Positions 7,095 to 15,049 of a DNA stretch of 50,511 nt are shown here, piece by piece. Origin of the DNA: Prochlorococcus sp. AG-311-D23 (GTDB lineage: Bacteria; Cyanobacteriota; Cyanobacteriia; PCC-6307; Cyanobiaceae). The stretch lies in the NCBI GenBank assembly GCA_003284445.1, contig QBVH01000010.1, positions 1 through 50,511 of the forward strand, given 5' to 3'. The notes under the pieces are model-generated. The model was given only the letters and a program-made list of their open reading frames with translations. It ran no database searches and was not told where the DNA came from. Position numbers and translations under genes: made by a program. Positions within the stretch are counted from its first letter, which is position 1. Every line of letters starts with the position of its first letter.

Positions 7095-7212
7095 ACTTCC
7101 TTAGCTAACTATTTAAGTGTAAATACTCAGGAAAAGAATATGAGTTATAACTTATTTATTTTACTATCGATAGCAACTGGAGCTGAATATGGAAGTAGGC
7201 CGAAGACTAAAT

Positions 7213-7389
7213 CTATCTTGCTCGAACAGGTTGGTAAGCAGGAATCATCTTTCCTCCTCCGAAATCGTCATCATCGTCTGGAAGCGCTCTTGAGATTAGT
7301 TCTACAAGAATTAGAGCAGCCATAGGGTAGAAACACCATAAAACAGCTTTCCAGATGGGAAATGAATCAACTAGCTGAAGCTCAGACAT
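7213..7389 (-). CDS. Asp-run/GGGM one-helix microprotein, 58 aa
   Basis: An ATG on the minus strand opens MSELQLVDSFPIWKAVLWCF and continues through one transmembrane helix to ALPDDDDDFGGGKMIPAYQPVRAR. The run of Asp followed by GGG and Met then a basic tail is shared with the genes at 9819-9995 and 16641-16775, which supports the frame. A 61-codon plus-strand frame over the same DNA is its shadow. Likely a thylakoid or plasma membrane peptide; function unknown. Confidence 0.65.
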   Translation of the reverse strand: MSELQLVDSFPIWKAVLWCFYPMAALILVELISRALPDDDDDFGGGKMIPAYQPVRAR

Positions 7390-7510
7390 TTATCAGAAAA
7401 TTGTTTGCACAAACCTAACTGATCTAAAAATATTTAGTGTTACGGTTAGCACGAAGTGAATGCTTATCTAATCGAAACTTGTGTAAAAAAATTACTTCAA
7501 GTCGTCTAAG

Positions 7511-7519
7511 TTTTCCACA
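7511..7519 (+). promoter_or_regulatory. DnaA-box-like nonamer TTTTCCACA
   Basis: TTTTCCACA matches the cyanobacterial DnaA-box consensus. An inverted equivalent (TGTGGAAAA, 24413-24421) sits at the matching distance beside the other copy of the dispersed RNA element. A single 9-mer is weak evidence; it is listed because of the conserved position. Confidence 0.3.
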
Positions 7520-7563
7520 GCTTAAGAGTCACTAAATAAATCCAAGATATAAATAAAAAGCAA

Positions 7564-7813
7564 TTCCAATAAAAAAGACCCTAGGTATGGTGTCCTACGG
7601 GCCTGGGTGATGGGGATCTTATTTTTAACTGTTTTTCAACCAAATTGCAACCCCTACCATATCTGGTGTTAGAAAGATTAAAAAAACAGAAAAAAAGGCC
7701 CATATCTGGAATTATCAGCTTGCGTAATATGTACACAGCGAGTAGTATTTTCGAATTACTGGGTGATGGGGATCTCTCAGTAGCTTCTCCCTCAAATTTG
7801 AGGGTTTTTTTAT
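7564..7813 (-). ncRNA. dispersed two-terminator RNA element, copy 1
   Basis: Read on the minus strand, the element holds: a hairpin of CCCTC...GAGGG, the motif GATCCCCATCACCCAG (7761-7776), about 140 nt of variable sequence, the same motif again (7603-7618), then GGCCCGTAGG / CCTAGGGTC folding into a hairpin followed by T6 (ends about 7567). The plus strand reads the complement and ends at the CCCTCAAATTTGAGGG hairpin with T7 (7790-7813). The same layout is found in inverse orientation at 24122-24369. The 53-nt terminal part is identical; the middle differs. This suggests one or two overlapping regulatory RNAs. ORFs of 68 and 83 codons across it are probably spurious. Confidence 0.6.
7790..7813 (+). 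terminator. intrinsic terminator of dispersed element, copy 1
   Basis: CCCTCAAATTTGAGGG is a perfect palindromic hairpin followed by T7 on the plus strand. Confidence 0.8.
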
Positions 7814-7905
7814 GCCATGAATTTCTGCACATAATTTCTATGATGGATTAAGGCAAAATGAGTGAAAAACTGCTCTGATCCTTATTTTTTTCCCAAATCG
7901 AGAAG

Positions 7906-8118
7906 ATGGAACAAGTAACTGATGCAATTGGTAATCCCACAGCACTCTTAATAGAGAGAATTTTTTGGTTGGGGTTAGGTGCATTTTTAGGACTGGCAAT
8001 AATTACTTCTTTACTGAAAGGATTAAAAGAAGGAAAAAACAAAACGACAGCAGTTTCACCTGATCAATTAGAAAATCTTGCAAAAAAAGCGATCCAACAA
8101 AACAGTGATAGCAATTGA
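7906..8118 (+). CDS. small membrane protein, 70 aa
   Basis: The polar N-terminus (MEQVTDAIGNPTALLIER) is followed by one helix (IFWLGLGAFLGLAIITSLL) and a basic, Gln-rich coiled tail (KGLKEGKNKTTAVSPDQLENLAKKAIQQN). This anchor-plus-tail design fits a membrane-tethered scaffolding or inner-membrane subunit. No family recognised. The minus-strand frame over the same DNA is a shadow. Confidence 0.6.
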   Translation: MEQVTDAIGNPTALLIERIFWLGLGAFLGLAIITSLLKGLKEGKNKTTAVSPDQLENLAKKAIQQNSDSN

Positions 8119-8245
8119 TATTGGTTATCAGATATTTTTATAGCCACAAACAAATTTACTTATGGTCGTTGGGGCGAGAACCGTACAATCAGCTACCACT
8201 GATTAGATGATGAGCATATATGCTTAATTCATATTCACAAAAACA

Positions 8246-8326
8246 ATGAAATTAGTTCCTTACATATTCATGGCTGTTGCTATCTTCTCAGAAGTTTCAA
8301 CAATTGCTACGACTCCTATTATCTAA
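8246..8326 (+). CDS. candidate 26-residue hydrophobic peptide
   Basis: MKLVPYIFMAVAIFSEVSTI ATTPII. One hydrophobic helix with a Glu in the middle, vaguely like the first helix of small multidrug resistance proteins, but far too short to call. ATG start and no clear ribosome-binding site. Confidence 0.25.
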   Translation: MKLVPYIFMAVAIFSEVSTIATTPII

Positions 8327-8408
8327 CTGAATCTCATTAATTGAGTATTCAGACCTAACGCATTCGGGTGAATATCGACGTTAGATTATATATAACTGAT
8401 TTCTATTC

Positions 8409-8669
8409 ATGCTCAAAAAGATATTTAGGGCTGCTAGTTTTTTAGCTTTGTCTGTTTTTTTAGCTTCAACAGCTATTTTTTCAGGAATAAACCCTTTAGA
8501 GGCTGCCCAAATGGGTTCTGATATGAATGAAGATAACTCTATGGGTATTGTGATCGAAGAATCGAGTGATGCCTTAGATGGTTCGAAAACTAGTGCTGCT
8601 CCAGACCTTGGAGATGACCAAGCATTTCCTTTTATTCCAGGTTTTGGTAAAAATTCCGGTAAAGACTGA
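8409..8669 (+). CDS. secreted acidic FPF-tail peptide, 86 aa
   Basis: A clear Sec-type signal peptide (MLKKIFRAASFLALSVFLAS ... GINPLEAA, cleavage probably after LEAA near residue 33) precedes an acidic, low-complexity mature region. It ends in LGDDQAFPFIPGFGKNSGKD. The C-terminal GDxQxFPFxPGxG matches the peptide at 16905-17150 and, more loosely, that at 20277-20537. The mature protein is about 50 residues. No known family; it would act in the periplasm or lumen, or outside the cell. Confidence 0.65.
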   Translation: MLKKIFRAASFLALSVFLASTAIFSGINPLEAAQMGSDMNEDNSMGIVIEESSDALDGSKTSAAPDLGDDQAFPFIPGFGKNSGKD

Positions 8670-8770
8670 TTATCTTTTTGTTGAAGGTAATGATTGACAA
8701 TAAATTACTAATTTTTTAGAAAGCTATAAAAAATCCACAGACATAAGTGGTAATTAGCTAAACCATTTTC

Positions 8771-8875
8771 ATGGAAAAATGGGAATCAAAAATAATCATT
8801 CTTGTTATGTTTGCAGTGCTTGCAATTGGGTCAATCGCACCATTGATCAGGATGATCAGTGATCGTATTTCTTAA
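8771..8875 (+). CDS. one-helix microprotein, 34 aa
   Basis: MEKWESKIIILVMFAVLAIG then SIAPLIRMISDRIS: a single transmembrane helix with charged ends, as in small photosystem or cytochrome subunits, but I cannot match it to a named one. Clean ATG and stop. Confidence 0.5.
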   Translation: MEKWESKIIILVMFAVLAIGSIAPLIRMISDRIS

Positions 8876-9008
8876 GATTGAATTTGATTGGACAAGCTAA
8901 GATCATTGGAGGAATTATTACGAACATGAATGCTTTAAGCATTTTTGGCTGATTAATTTTTATTTTGCTAAAACTGGGAAAATGCTTAAATGATCGAATG
9001 GAACAAAA

Positions 9009-9034
9009 AAATCTAGAGAAAAATCTCTAGATTT
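9009..9034 (-). terminator. intrinsic terminator downstream of Hli gene
   Basis: An 11-bp perfect stem (AAATCTAGAGA / TCTCTAGATTT) with a 4-nt loop, followed on the minus strand by a T run. It lies 28 bp after the stop of the 9062-9358 Hli gene. Confidence 0.8.
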
Positions 9035-9061
9035 ATATGAAGATTGATTTGTTAAAGCTAT

Positions 9062-9358
9062 TTAAAATATTCCAGGAATAATTTGTCCAGTAGTGATATA
9101 AGCGCCTAGTAAAGCAATAATTCCGATCATTGCCCAACGGCCATTCGTCTTTTCCGCTTCTTCTGGATAGCTGGAATAGTTTTCAACTAATTGAGTTTGT
9201 ACTTGGGTAGCAAACATGTTTTGCTTGCCATATTCAGTAATGATCTGGTTAGAAGCAGAACTGTAAGCAGGGATTCCTGTTGGATCAACAGATTGTCCTT
9301 CTGATTGATTATCAGTTGGATCTATTGATTGATCAGAAACTGGGTTACTAGAAGTCAT
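9062..9358 (-). CDS. hli: high-light-inducible protein with long N-terminus (Hli/HLIP), 98 aa
   Basis: The C-terminal 40 residues (EEAEKTNGRWAMIGIIALLG then AYITTGQIIPGIF) are a classic Hli chlorophyll-binding helix: ExxNGRxAM and the TGQIIPG tail found in Prochlorococcus and cyanophage Hli proteins. The first ~55 residues are hydrophilic, rich in Ser, Asp, Gln and Thr, and probably stromal. Hli proteins bind chlorophyll and carotenoid, and protect photosystem II under light or nutrient stress. Its 3' neighbour on the same strand is a terminator, and a second Hli gene lies 8 bp upstream. Confidence 0.92.
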   Translation of the reverse strand: MTSSNPVSDQSIDPTDNQSEGQSVDPTGIPAYSSASNQIITEYGKQNMFATQVQTQLVENYSSYPEEAEKTNGRWAMIGIIALLGAYITTGQIIPGIF

Positions 9359-9366
9359 TTAAAAAC

Positions 9367-9474
9367 CTAAAAAATGCCTGGAATAATTTGACCTGTTGTT
9401 GCGTAAGCACCGAAAGCAGCAATAAAGCCGATCATTGCCATCCAACCATTAAACTTTTCTGCTTCTGGAGTCAC
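9367..9474 (-). CDS. hli: short high-light-inducible protein (Hli), 35 aa
   Basis: Read from a GTG start, the 35-residue protein is TPEAEKFNGWMAMIGFIAAF followed by GAYATTGQIIPGIF, with the chlorophyll-binding core ExxNGxxAM and the TTGQIIPGIF tail. The Arg of the usual NGR is replaced by Trp (NGWMAM). The frame stays open for 46 more codons upstream, but that extension has no Hli character. The GTG start gives the standard Hli length. It is 8 bp upstream of the longer Hli gene, so both are probably one transcript ending at the 9009 terminator. Confidence 0.88.
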   Translation of the reverse strand: MTPEAEKFNGWMAMIGFIAAFGAYATTGQIIPGIF

Positions 9475-9639
9475 GAAATTAAACTCAAATAATGAGCACG
9501 AATGTAAAGGAAAAGTAAAGGAATGTAAAGGGGTCACCCGTACACAGCAAAAGTTATCAGGGGTATTAGCTGAAGCAATATTTTTAATCCACGGTCTAAA
9601 TAACAATTCCACTAACTTTGTTGAAATTAATTCAACTTG

Positions 9640-9816
9640 ATGGATTTAATACCAGGTGTAGTTCTTTTCTTTGGAGCCATTGGAACTGTGGCTTTACTTG
9701 GTTGGGATACTTTCCAAAATCGTAAGCCAATTACGAAAGCTGAAATGCAGCAGTCTCGTGGAACTAGAGCAGCAAAGCCACAACAGAAAAGAAAAGGATT
9801 ATTTAACAGAGGATAA
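9640..9816 (+). CDS. one-helix microprotein with basic tail, 58 aa
   Basis: MDLIPGVVLFFGAIGTVALL (one helix) is followed by GWDTFQNRKPITKAEMQQSR and a strongly basic tail (AAKPQQKRKGLFNRG). The tail would face the negatively charged cytoplasmic side or RNA/DNA. Two bases separate it from the next gene, so the pair forms an operon. A minus-strand frame over it is a shadow. Confidence 0.6.
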   Translation: MDLIPGVVLFFGAIGTVALLGWDTFQNRKPITKAEMQQSRGTRAAKPQQKRKGLFNRG

Positions 9817-9818
9817 TC

Positions 9819-9995
9819 ATGGGTGAAATTCAAACATACGCTTCAAACTCAGGAGATTTTAGTTTCCTTTTCGTTTTAATTATTGTTGGGACTTATCTTC
9901 TTTATGAGGTTGGTAGAGCAATATTGGACAACAACGATGATGATGACATGGATGGAGGAATGACGATGCGTGTAGCAGATGGAGCACAAGCCTGA
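9819..9995 (+). CDS. Asp-run/GGM one-helix microprotein, 58 aa
   Basis: MGEIQTYASNSGDFSFLFVL and one helix lead to EVGRAILDNNDDDDMDGGMTMRVADGAQA. The Asp run followed by GGM and Arg-Val places it with the 7213-7389 and 16641-16775 genes. It begins 2 bp after the stop of the 9640 gene. The Asp cluster could bind Ca, Mg or Mn (inference from composition only). Confidence 0.65.
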   Translation: MGEIQTYASNSGDFSFLFVLIIVGTYLLYEVGRAILDNNDDDDMDGGMTMRVADGAQA

Positions 9996-10103
9996 ATTGA
10001 CTACCAAAATAATATGTATTTATTGACTACATAAACATGTCGTCTCTAAAAAGGTTTCAGGGTGAATTGAATATATAATTAGTCATCTATTTAATTAAAA
10101 ATT

Positions 10104-10238
10104 TTGAGCGAAGAAAATATCAAAAGAAAAATAGATGCTTTATTAAAAGAACTTCAGGAGAAAACAGGAGTTTCGGATGAAGAGATGGACGAATTTAAAA
10201 AAATAATGGAACTAGCAGATTTTTCACAAGACCAATAA
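10104..10238 (+). CDS. small acidic soluble protein, 44 aa (TTG start)
   Basis: From a TTG: SEENIKRKIDALLKELQEKT GVSDEEMDEFKKIMELADFSQDQ. Amphipathic helices and no membrane segment. The start is not ATG and the ribosome-binding site is weak, so confidence is moderate. Confidence 0.4.
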   Translation: MSEENIKRKIDALLKELQEKTGVSDEEMDEFKKIMELADFSQDQ

Positions 10239-10270
10239 TAATTTAGGTATAAGTCGTGATGAATGAAGGT

Positions 10271-10423
10271 TTAGCGAGATGCGAGTTTTGACCAAATAAG
10301 CAGTACCAACACGTTAAGCAATGCATATCCAACAGCAATTTGAAGTTGATAAAAATATCCCACAATCGAAGAGGATCCCACAATGATCAAACTAGTAATA
10401 AAAATATCTCTTGAAAAATTCAC
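10271..10423 (-). CDS. two-helix small membrane protein, 50 aa (GTG start)
   Basis: The frame from GTG gives a hydrophobic protein, VNFSRDIFITSLIIVGSSSI then VGYFYQLQIAVGYALLNVLVLLIWSKLASR, with two likely helices. A short AGG precedes the GTG. No family recognised. Confidence 0.42.
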   Translation of the reverse strand: MNFSRDIFITSLIIVGSSSIVGYFYQLQIAVGYALLNVLVLLIWSKLASR

Positions 10424-10466
10424 CTAAAAAAATCAAGCACTATAAATATTCAGATTGAAAATGAAA

Positions 10467-10625
10467 TCATGAAAGTCTTATTTGATTTTCAATCAAATAA
10501 GCATTGCTTGTGCAGGCCTCATTGCCTGTAACTTGAGAAACAGCAATAACGAGAAGGCTTAGAGAACCAACTGCTAAAGAAATTGTTCTAATAGCACTGG
10601 CTTTCTTAGAGATTTTCTTGCTCAT
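10467..10625 (-). CDS. small membrane protein, 52 aa
   Basis: From the ATG, MSKKISKKASAIRTISLAVG then SLSLLVIAVSQVTGNEACTSNAYLIENQIRLS: a basic N-terminus, one hydrophobic helix, and a short polar tail with one Cys. This could be a signal peptide with a ~25-residue mature peptide. The frame extends 20 codons upstream but the ATG is more convincing. It lies 151 bp beyond the stop of arsR on the same strand. Confidence 0.5.
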   Translation of the reverse strand: MSKKISKKASAIRTISLAVGSLSLLVIAVSQVTGNEACTSNAYLIENQIRLS

Positions 10626-10775
10626 ATCAAAAAATCTTGATGTAATAAGAATATGATAACTATCCAAGCATAAAAGAGTATCCATTGATACCTAGTAGAA
10701 ATAATTACCTAAAAATTATTAGAACAATTCTGAATAGAGCTAAATCAATTGGAAACTAGATTTAAATTAATTGCT

Positions 10776-11105
10776 TTATTTACAAACTTGCGATGGTTGT
10801 TGGGAGCTTTCTTTTAACAGTTCAATCCAATCTTGCAAAGAATTTAATGAGTCAATATTCAATTGGTAATAAACCCATCTACCAGTTTGCCTATCGGTAA
10901 TCAAACCTGCGTCTTTTAAAACTTTTAAATGAAAAGATATTTTCGATTGCGCCAATCCAATTTCATTAATCAAATCACAAACACATCGCTCTCCTCCTGA
11001 AAGAGACTCAATGATTTGCAATCGCAATGGATCAGATAAAGCTTTTAGCAATTTCCTGGCCATTGCATTTTCAAGAACTACTTCGCTCTTTATCGCTGTG
11101 GCCAT
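10776..11105 (-). CDS. arsR: ArsR-family metalloregulatory repressor
   Basis: A winged-helix dimeric repressor that leaves DNA when it binds arsenite or a related thiol-seeking ion. The family box ERCVCDL (Cys41, Cys43) is the ArsR metal-binding site at helix alpha-3. The DNA-recognition region LAQSKISFHLKVLKDAGLIT and the wing DRQTGRWVYYQLN follow. At 109 aa the length is typical. The frame starts GTG-ATG; I use the ATG. It is divergent from the GAPDH gene, and the palindrome at 11177-11192 lies between the two, so it probably controls both itself and the GAPDH-arsJ operon. Confidence 0.92.
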   Translation of the reverse strand: MATAIKSEVVLENAMARKLLKALSDPLRLQIIESLSGGERCVCDLINEIGLAQSKISFHLKVLKDAGLITDRQTGRWVYYQLNIDSLNSLQDWIELLKESSQQPSQVCK

Positions 11106-11176
11106 CACAGAAGGAAAAATATAATCAAATGATAAAACAAACTTCAGAAAAGGCTTGCATCGACAAACCTCTATAC

Positions 11177-11192
11177 ATCAATATAAATTGAT
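11177..11192. promoter_or_regulatory. ArsR-type operator palindrome
   Basis: ATCAAT-ATAA-ATTGAT is a perfect inverted repeat with 6-bp arms, matching the AT-rich ATCAA(N)xTTGAT operators of the ArsR/SmtB family. It lies 52 bp upstream of the GAPDH ATG and 72 bp upstream of arsR, so one dimer could block both promoters. Assignment is by motif and position. Confidence 0.72.
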
Positions 11193-11243
11193 ATGAGGAA
11201 TCCAGTCCTTTATTGATTCACTCAATTCACTCAATTACAGGTT

Positions 11244-12269
11244 ATGCGAATCGGTATTAATGGTTTCGGTCGAATAGGACGACTTGTTCTAAGAGCGCTC
11301 TGGGGTAGAGAAAATATCGAGATTACACATATCAACGATCCATTGGGTGATGCAAAGGGAGCTGCGCATTTACTTGAATTTGATTCAGTACATGGTCGTT
11401 GGAACAAAGCAATAAGCAACGACCAAAACAACCTGAGTATTGAAAGTCAACCAATATCTTTTTCTCAAGAAAGTGATTTCACAAAAGTGCCATGGAAGGA
11501 AAAAGGAATAGAACTAATTCTCGAATGTTCAGGAAAATTCAAAACCCCTCAAACATTAAATCCATATTTCGATACTCTTGGAATGAAAAGAGTTGTCGTT
11601 GCATGTCCAGTTAAAGGTGAAATACAGGGAGAGGATGCTCTAAATATCGTCTACGGTATTAATCATAATTTATATGAGCGCAATAAACATCGCTTAGTAA
11701 CAGCAGCATCCTGCACAACTAATTGCTTAGCTCCAGTCGTGAAGGTCGTTAATCAAAACTTTGGTATTAAGCATGGAAGCATCACTACACTCCATGACCT
11801 AACAAATACTCAGGTAATCGTTGATTCATTTAAGCCAGATTTAAGAAGAGCCAGAAGCGGATCACAAAGCTTAATTCCAACAACGACAGGATCAGCAAAA
11901 GCGATAGGGATGATATTCCCTGAATTACAAGCAAAATTAAATGGTCATGCAGTTCGAGTTCCTCTCCTCAATGGATCTTTAACTGATGCTGTATTTGAAT
12001 TAGAGAAAGAGGTCACGCAAGAAGAAGTCAATCATGTGTTCAAAAAAGCTTCCGAAGAAGAACTAAAAGGAATACTTGGTTACGAAGAAAAACCACTTGT
12101 CTCAATTGATTATGTCAATGACTCAAGGAGTTCAATTATTGATGCGCCCTCAACCATGGTGATCAACAAAACTCAACTGAAAGTCTATATTTGGTATGAC
12201 AATGAATGGGGGTATAGCTGTCGAATGGCTGATCTCGTATCACATGTAATAAAGCTAGAAAAAGAATAA
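11244..12269 (+). CDS. gap: glyceraldehyde-3-phosphate dehydrogenase of the ArsJ arsenate-resistance pathway
   Basis: A full-length GAPDH of 341 aa: the Rossmann NAD motif [15 protein letters not shown] at residues 5-19, the catalytic AASCTTNC with Cys157, the active-site His184 region, and the C-terminal WYDNEWGYS. In the arsR-gap-arsJ arrangement known from bacteria this enzyme uses arsenate in place of phosphate to form 1-arseno-3-phosphoglycerate, which ArsJ exports. It is separated from arsJ by 10 bp and sits behind the ArsR palindrome. By sequence it is an ordinary GAPDH, so the arsenate role comes from context and could be additional to glycolytic use. Confidence 0.93.
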   Translation: MRIGINGFGRIGRLVLRALWGRENIEITHINDPLGDAKGAAHLLEFDSVHGRWNKAISNDQNNLSIESQPISFSQESDFTKVPWKEKGIELILECSGKFKTPQTLNPYFDTLGMKRVVVACPVKGEIQGEDALNIVYGINHNLYERNKHRLVTAASCTTNCLAPVVKVVNQNFGIKHGSITTLHDLTNTQVIVDSFKPDLRRARSGSQSLIPTTTGSAKAIGMIFPELQAKLNGHAVRVPLLNGSLTDAVFELEKEVTQEEVNHVFKKASEEELKGILGYEEKPLVSIDYVNDSRSSIIDAPSTMVINKTQLKVYIWYDNEWGYSCRMADLVSHVIKLEKE

Positions 12270-12279
12270 GAATATAAAC

Positions 12280-13554
12280 ATGCGATTAACGGCATTGCAA
12301 CAATATGGAATAGTAACGACCAACTATTGGGCATTCACACTGACTGATGGTGCTCTAAGAATGCTAGTGATTTTTCACTTTCATAGCCTTGGATATACAA
12401 CATTAGAAATTGCATTCTTATTCCTTTTTTATGAGTTCTTTGGCGTCATCACTAATCTCTATGGAGGTTGGATAGGAGCAAGATATGGATTACGTCTAAC
12501 ACTTTGGGTAGGAACTCTTTTACAAATCGGCGCCTTATTGATGTTGATACCCGATTCAAGTGGTTGGTCGAAACTTTTGAGTGTCATTTATATCATGGTT
12601 GCTCAAGCGATTAGTGGCATAGCAAAAGATCTCAATAAGATGAGTGCTAAAAGTGCCATCAAAACTGTCGTTCCAGACTCCTCAGAAGAGGATGGTGGAA
12701 ATAATCAATTATTTAAATGGGTAGCCATCTTAACTGGTTCAAAAAATGCACTCAAAGGAGTTGGCTTCTTTCTTGGTGGACTTTTGCTTACAAGTTTTGG
12801 ATTTAATAAAGCAGTTGAATTAATGGCAATCGGATTAAGTGTTTCGTTTTTATTGACATTGATTTTGCCTGGAGATATTGGAAAGATGAAAAGCAAACCC
12901 ATATTTAAAGACTTATTCTCTAAATCTCAAGGGATCAACGTCCTATCTGTTGCACGTTTTTTTCTCTTTGGAGCAAGAGATGTATGGTTCGTCGTAGCAC
13001 TTCCTGTTTTTCTTGAAACGTATCTAAATTGGAATTTTTCTGAGATTGGAGCGTTCCTAGGCTTATGGGTTATTGGTTATGGCTTTATCCAAGCTATTGC
13101 ACCGTCTTTAAGAAATTTATGGGGAAATAAAACAAGCCCAGGAGTTTCTTCTGTTCAATTTTGGAGTGCTGTCTTAACTGCGATACCTGCGCTAATAGCA
13201 ATAGCACTATGGCGACAAAGCAATCCAGAAATAGCAATTACAGCTGGATTGATATTATTTGGGTTCATTTTTGCAATGAACTCATCAATACATTCATATA
13301 TGGTTCTTGCTTATACGGACAAGGAAAACGTGAGTCTAAATGTAGGCTTCTATTACATGGCAAATGCGGCAGGAAGACTGATTGGTACGCTCTTATCTGG
13401 TGTCCTATTTATGCTTGGGAGCAATGCCTCTATAGGAATGCAACTATGTTTATGGTGTTCAAGCCTATTTGTATTTATCTCATTGTTGACTAGTTTACGA
13501 CTACCTCCAGTATCAAATACAAAAGCTATTAAAAATCCTAAGACCTTCAATTAA
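12280..13554 (+). CDS. arsJ: ArsJ organoarsenical efflux permease (MFS)
   Basis: A 424-residue, 12-helix major facilitator protein. LTDGALRMLVIFHFHSLGYT near the start and the loop GIAKDLNKMSAKSAIKTVVP around residues 111-130 are hallmarks of ArsJ. A classic MFS loop (GGWIGARYGLR) follows the second helix. ArsJ exports 1-arseno-3-phosphoglycerate, which decays outside the cell to arsenate. The gene is 10 bp after gap, so transcription is probably shared and ArsR-controlled. An internal plus-strand frame and the minus-strand frames here are shadows. Confidence 0.93.
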   Translation: MRLTALQQYGIVTTNYWAFTLTDGALRMLVIFHFHSLGYTTLEIAFLFLFYEFFGVITNLYGGWIGARYGLRLTLWVGTLLQIGALLMLIPDSSGWSKLLSVIYIMVAQAISGIAKDLNKMSAKSAIKTVVPDSSEEDGGNNQLFKWVAILTGSKNALKGVGFFLGGLLLTSFGFNKAVELMAIGLSVSFLLTLILPGDIGKMKSKPIFKDLFSKSQGINVLSVARFFLFGARDVWFVVALPVFLETYLNWNFSEIGAFLGLWVIGYGFIQAIAPSLRNLWGNKTSPGVSSVQFWSAVLTAIPALIAIALWRQSNPEIAITAGLILFGFIFAMNSSIHSYMVLAYTDKENVSLNVGFYYMANAAGRLIGTLLSGVLFMLGSNASIGMQLCLWCSSLFVFISLLTSLRLPPVSNTKAIKNPKTFN

Positions 13555-13583
13555 AAAAAATTAAATATAGAGGGAAAGAAAGA

Positions 13584-13781
13584 CTACTGAACCTCTGATT
13601 CTCGGTCATATTCAAGTCCAACTTCATTCATCCAAGCTGCTTTCGTTTTACAGTTTTTACCATGCTCGGCTAGATGTAATCCCTCAATCGAAATAAATAA
13701 AACTAGTAGTGAAACTGGAATCCACCAGAGGGGTGATCCAACTATTTCCTTCCAATTATTCATTGATTCTTTTTTTTTCAT
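13584..13781 (-). CDS. small membrane protein, 65 aa
   Basis: A Lys-rich start (MKKKESMNNWKE), one helix (PLWWIPVSLLVLFISIEGL), then a polar tail HLAEHGKNCKTKAAWMNEVGLEYDRES with His and Cys. ATG start; a second Met six residues later is an alternative. It lies between arsJ (convergent) and the pstS terminator. No family recognised. Confidence 0.55.
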   Translation of the reverse strand: MKKKESMNNWKEIVGSPLWWIPVSLLVLFISIEGLHLAEHGKNCKTKAAWMNEVGLEYDRESEVQ

Positions 13782-13840
13782 ATTAAAGAGCTTTTTTAAG
13801 CTTAAGTTAAGAAGTTACTAGCAAGCAAAAAAGACAATTA

Positions 13841-13866
13841 AAAAAGGAGGCTATTACCTCCTTTTT
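13841..13866 (-). terminator. bidirectional intrinsic terminator after pstS
   Basis: AAAAAGGAGG and CCTCCTTTTT form a 10-bp stem with a 6-nt loop, with T runs on both strands. It sits 19 bp after the pstS stop. Confidence 0.88.
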
Positions 13867-13884
13867 AATTTATAAGGAATTAAT

Positions 13885-14856
13885 TTACTTACCAATACGC
13901 TTTACAGCAGCGCGAGACTTGGAAAGAATATCACCTTCAAGAGGTACAAATCCAAGAGAAGGAGCCTTAGCCTGGGCTTTATCACTTAGTAGGTAGTTAA
14001 GTGAATCTTTAATGGCATCAGTGTTTCTACCATTACCAGTTTCGTAAGCAAGAATCCATGTAAGGGTTGCGATTGGGTATGCACCTTTGGCCTTGGGGTT
14101 AGGATTTTTTCCGGCTAGATTTTTATCTAGTTGTATTCCATTAAGAGCAATCGCACCAGCCTCAGTAGTTGGCTGTAAGAACTCTCCTGATAAATTTTGG
14201 AGAGCGGCTGCTTTGATTTCACCTCTTATATATGACTGGTTTACATAACCAATTGCACCAGGAGTGTTTCGAATAACGCCAGCGACACCAGCATTACCTT
14301 TACCACCAACACCAGCAGGCCAGGCGACAGATTTACCTGTACCTAGAGTCCAGGTCTTTGAGAAAGCTTGCATGGAATTTGTAAAAGCCTTCGTAGTACC
14401 GGAGCCATCAGAACGATGCGCCCAAGTTAGTTTTCCATCAGGGCAACCAACCTCTTTCCAGTTTGTAATTTTACCCATAGCAACACGAACTGCTTGCTCT
14501 TGAGTAAGTTTAAGATCGCAATCGTAGTTATAACCAAAGGCAATAGTGCCACCAACCATTGGGATTTGAACTAATCCACGCGTCACTCTTGCAATATCTG
14601 TTGCTTTCATCGGATCATCTGACGCACCAAAATTAACGGTTTCATCAATGAAAGCTTTGCGGCCAGAACCTGAACCAACAGCCTGATAGTTAACACGAGG
14701 TCCACGCTCTTTAGCTAAGTCAGAAAACCATCGAGTGTAGATTTTAGCGGGAAAAGAGGCTCCAGCTCCGCTGAGTCGAGCACCCGCAAGAGCACTTCCT
14801 CCTGAGCCAAGAATAATTAAAAAGGAAAGAACAATACTCTTCTTAGCAAAGCTCAT
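13885..14856 (-). CDS. pstS: phosphate ABC transporter periplasmic phosphate-binding protein
   Basis: A periplasmic binding protein that captures inorganic phosphate for the PstCAB channel. The signal peptide is MSFAKKSIVLSFLIILGSGGSALAG with cleavage near ALA. The mature protein shows the phosphate-ligand motifs GAGASFP, GSGSGRKA and RSDGSGTTKAF. Its codon use is richer in GC than its neighbours, consistent with high expression. The frame extends 11 codons upstream to another ATG (14889), but the MSFAKK start gives a normal signal peptide. It stands alone without pstCAB and is followed by a strong terminator. I saw no clear Pho box upstream. Confidence 0.95.
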   Translation of the reverse strand: MSFAKKSIVLSFLIILGSGGSALAGARLSGAGASFPAKIYTRWFSDLAKERGPRVNYQAVGSGSGRKAFIDETVNFGASDDPMKATDIARVTRGLVQIPMVGGTIAFGYNYDCDLKLTQEQAVRVAMGKITNWKEVGCPDGKLTWAHRSDGSGTTKAFTNSMQAFSKTWTLGTGKSVAWPAGVGGKGNAGVAGVIRNTPGAIGYVNQSYIRGEIKAAALQNLSGEFLQPTTEAGAIALNGIQLDKNLAGKNPNPKAKGAYPIATLTWILAYETGNGRNTDAIKDSLNYLLSDKAQAKAPSLGFVPLEGDILSKSRAAVKRIGK

Positions 14857-15049
14857 CAAAGGTCTGCGACGTAAAAGCAATGGAAGCATAGGACGCGAAG
14901 GTACTGATATTGATATGGAGCTTGCGGCAAAAGCTAATTCAAAATAAAATTATATTTTGATGGAGCGAAGTGGTAGATTCACGAGCCATAATAGGATTGA
15001 TGCTTGTTTGAAAGCCAACCAATAGAACAATCAAGCATTTAATAAGAAG

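Noticed and set aside
7140-7325. A 61-codon plus-strand ORF
   Set aside because: The minus strand over the same bases encodes a clear member of the Asp-run/GGGM family (7213-7389). The plus-strand translation is basic and low in structure, a shadow.
7581-7851. ORFs of 83 (minus) and 68 (plus) codons across the dispersed RNA element
   Set aside because: They run through both terminators and the repeated motif, have no good ribosome-binding site, and are not preserved in the second copy of the element.
9475-9612. An N-terminal extension of the short Hli protein
   Set aside because: The upstream 46 codons are Ser/Cys/Phe-rich and do not resemble Hli leaders. The GTG at 9474 gives the standard 35-residue Hli.
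13161-13493. A 110-codon ORF inside arsJ
   Set aside because: It is in another frame of a well-supported MFS gene and its translation has no family features.
14900-15000. A Pho box upstream of pstS
   Set aside because: I looked for three tandem CTTAACCT-like 8-mers and found no convincing match.
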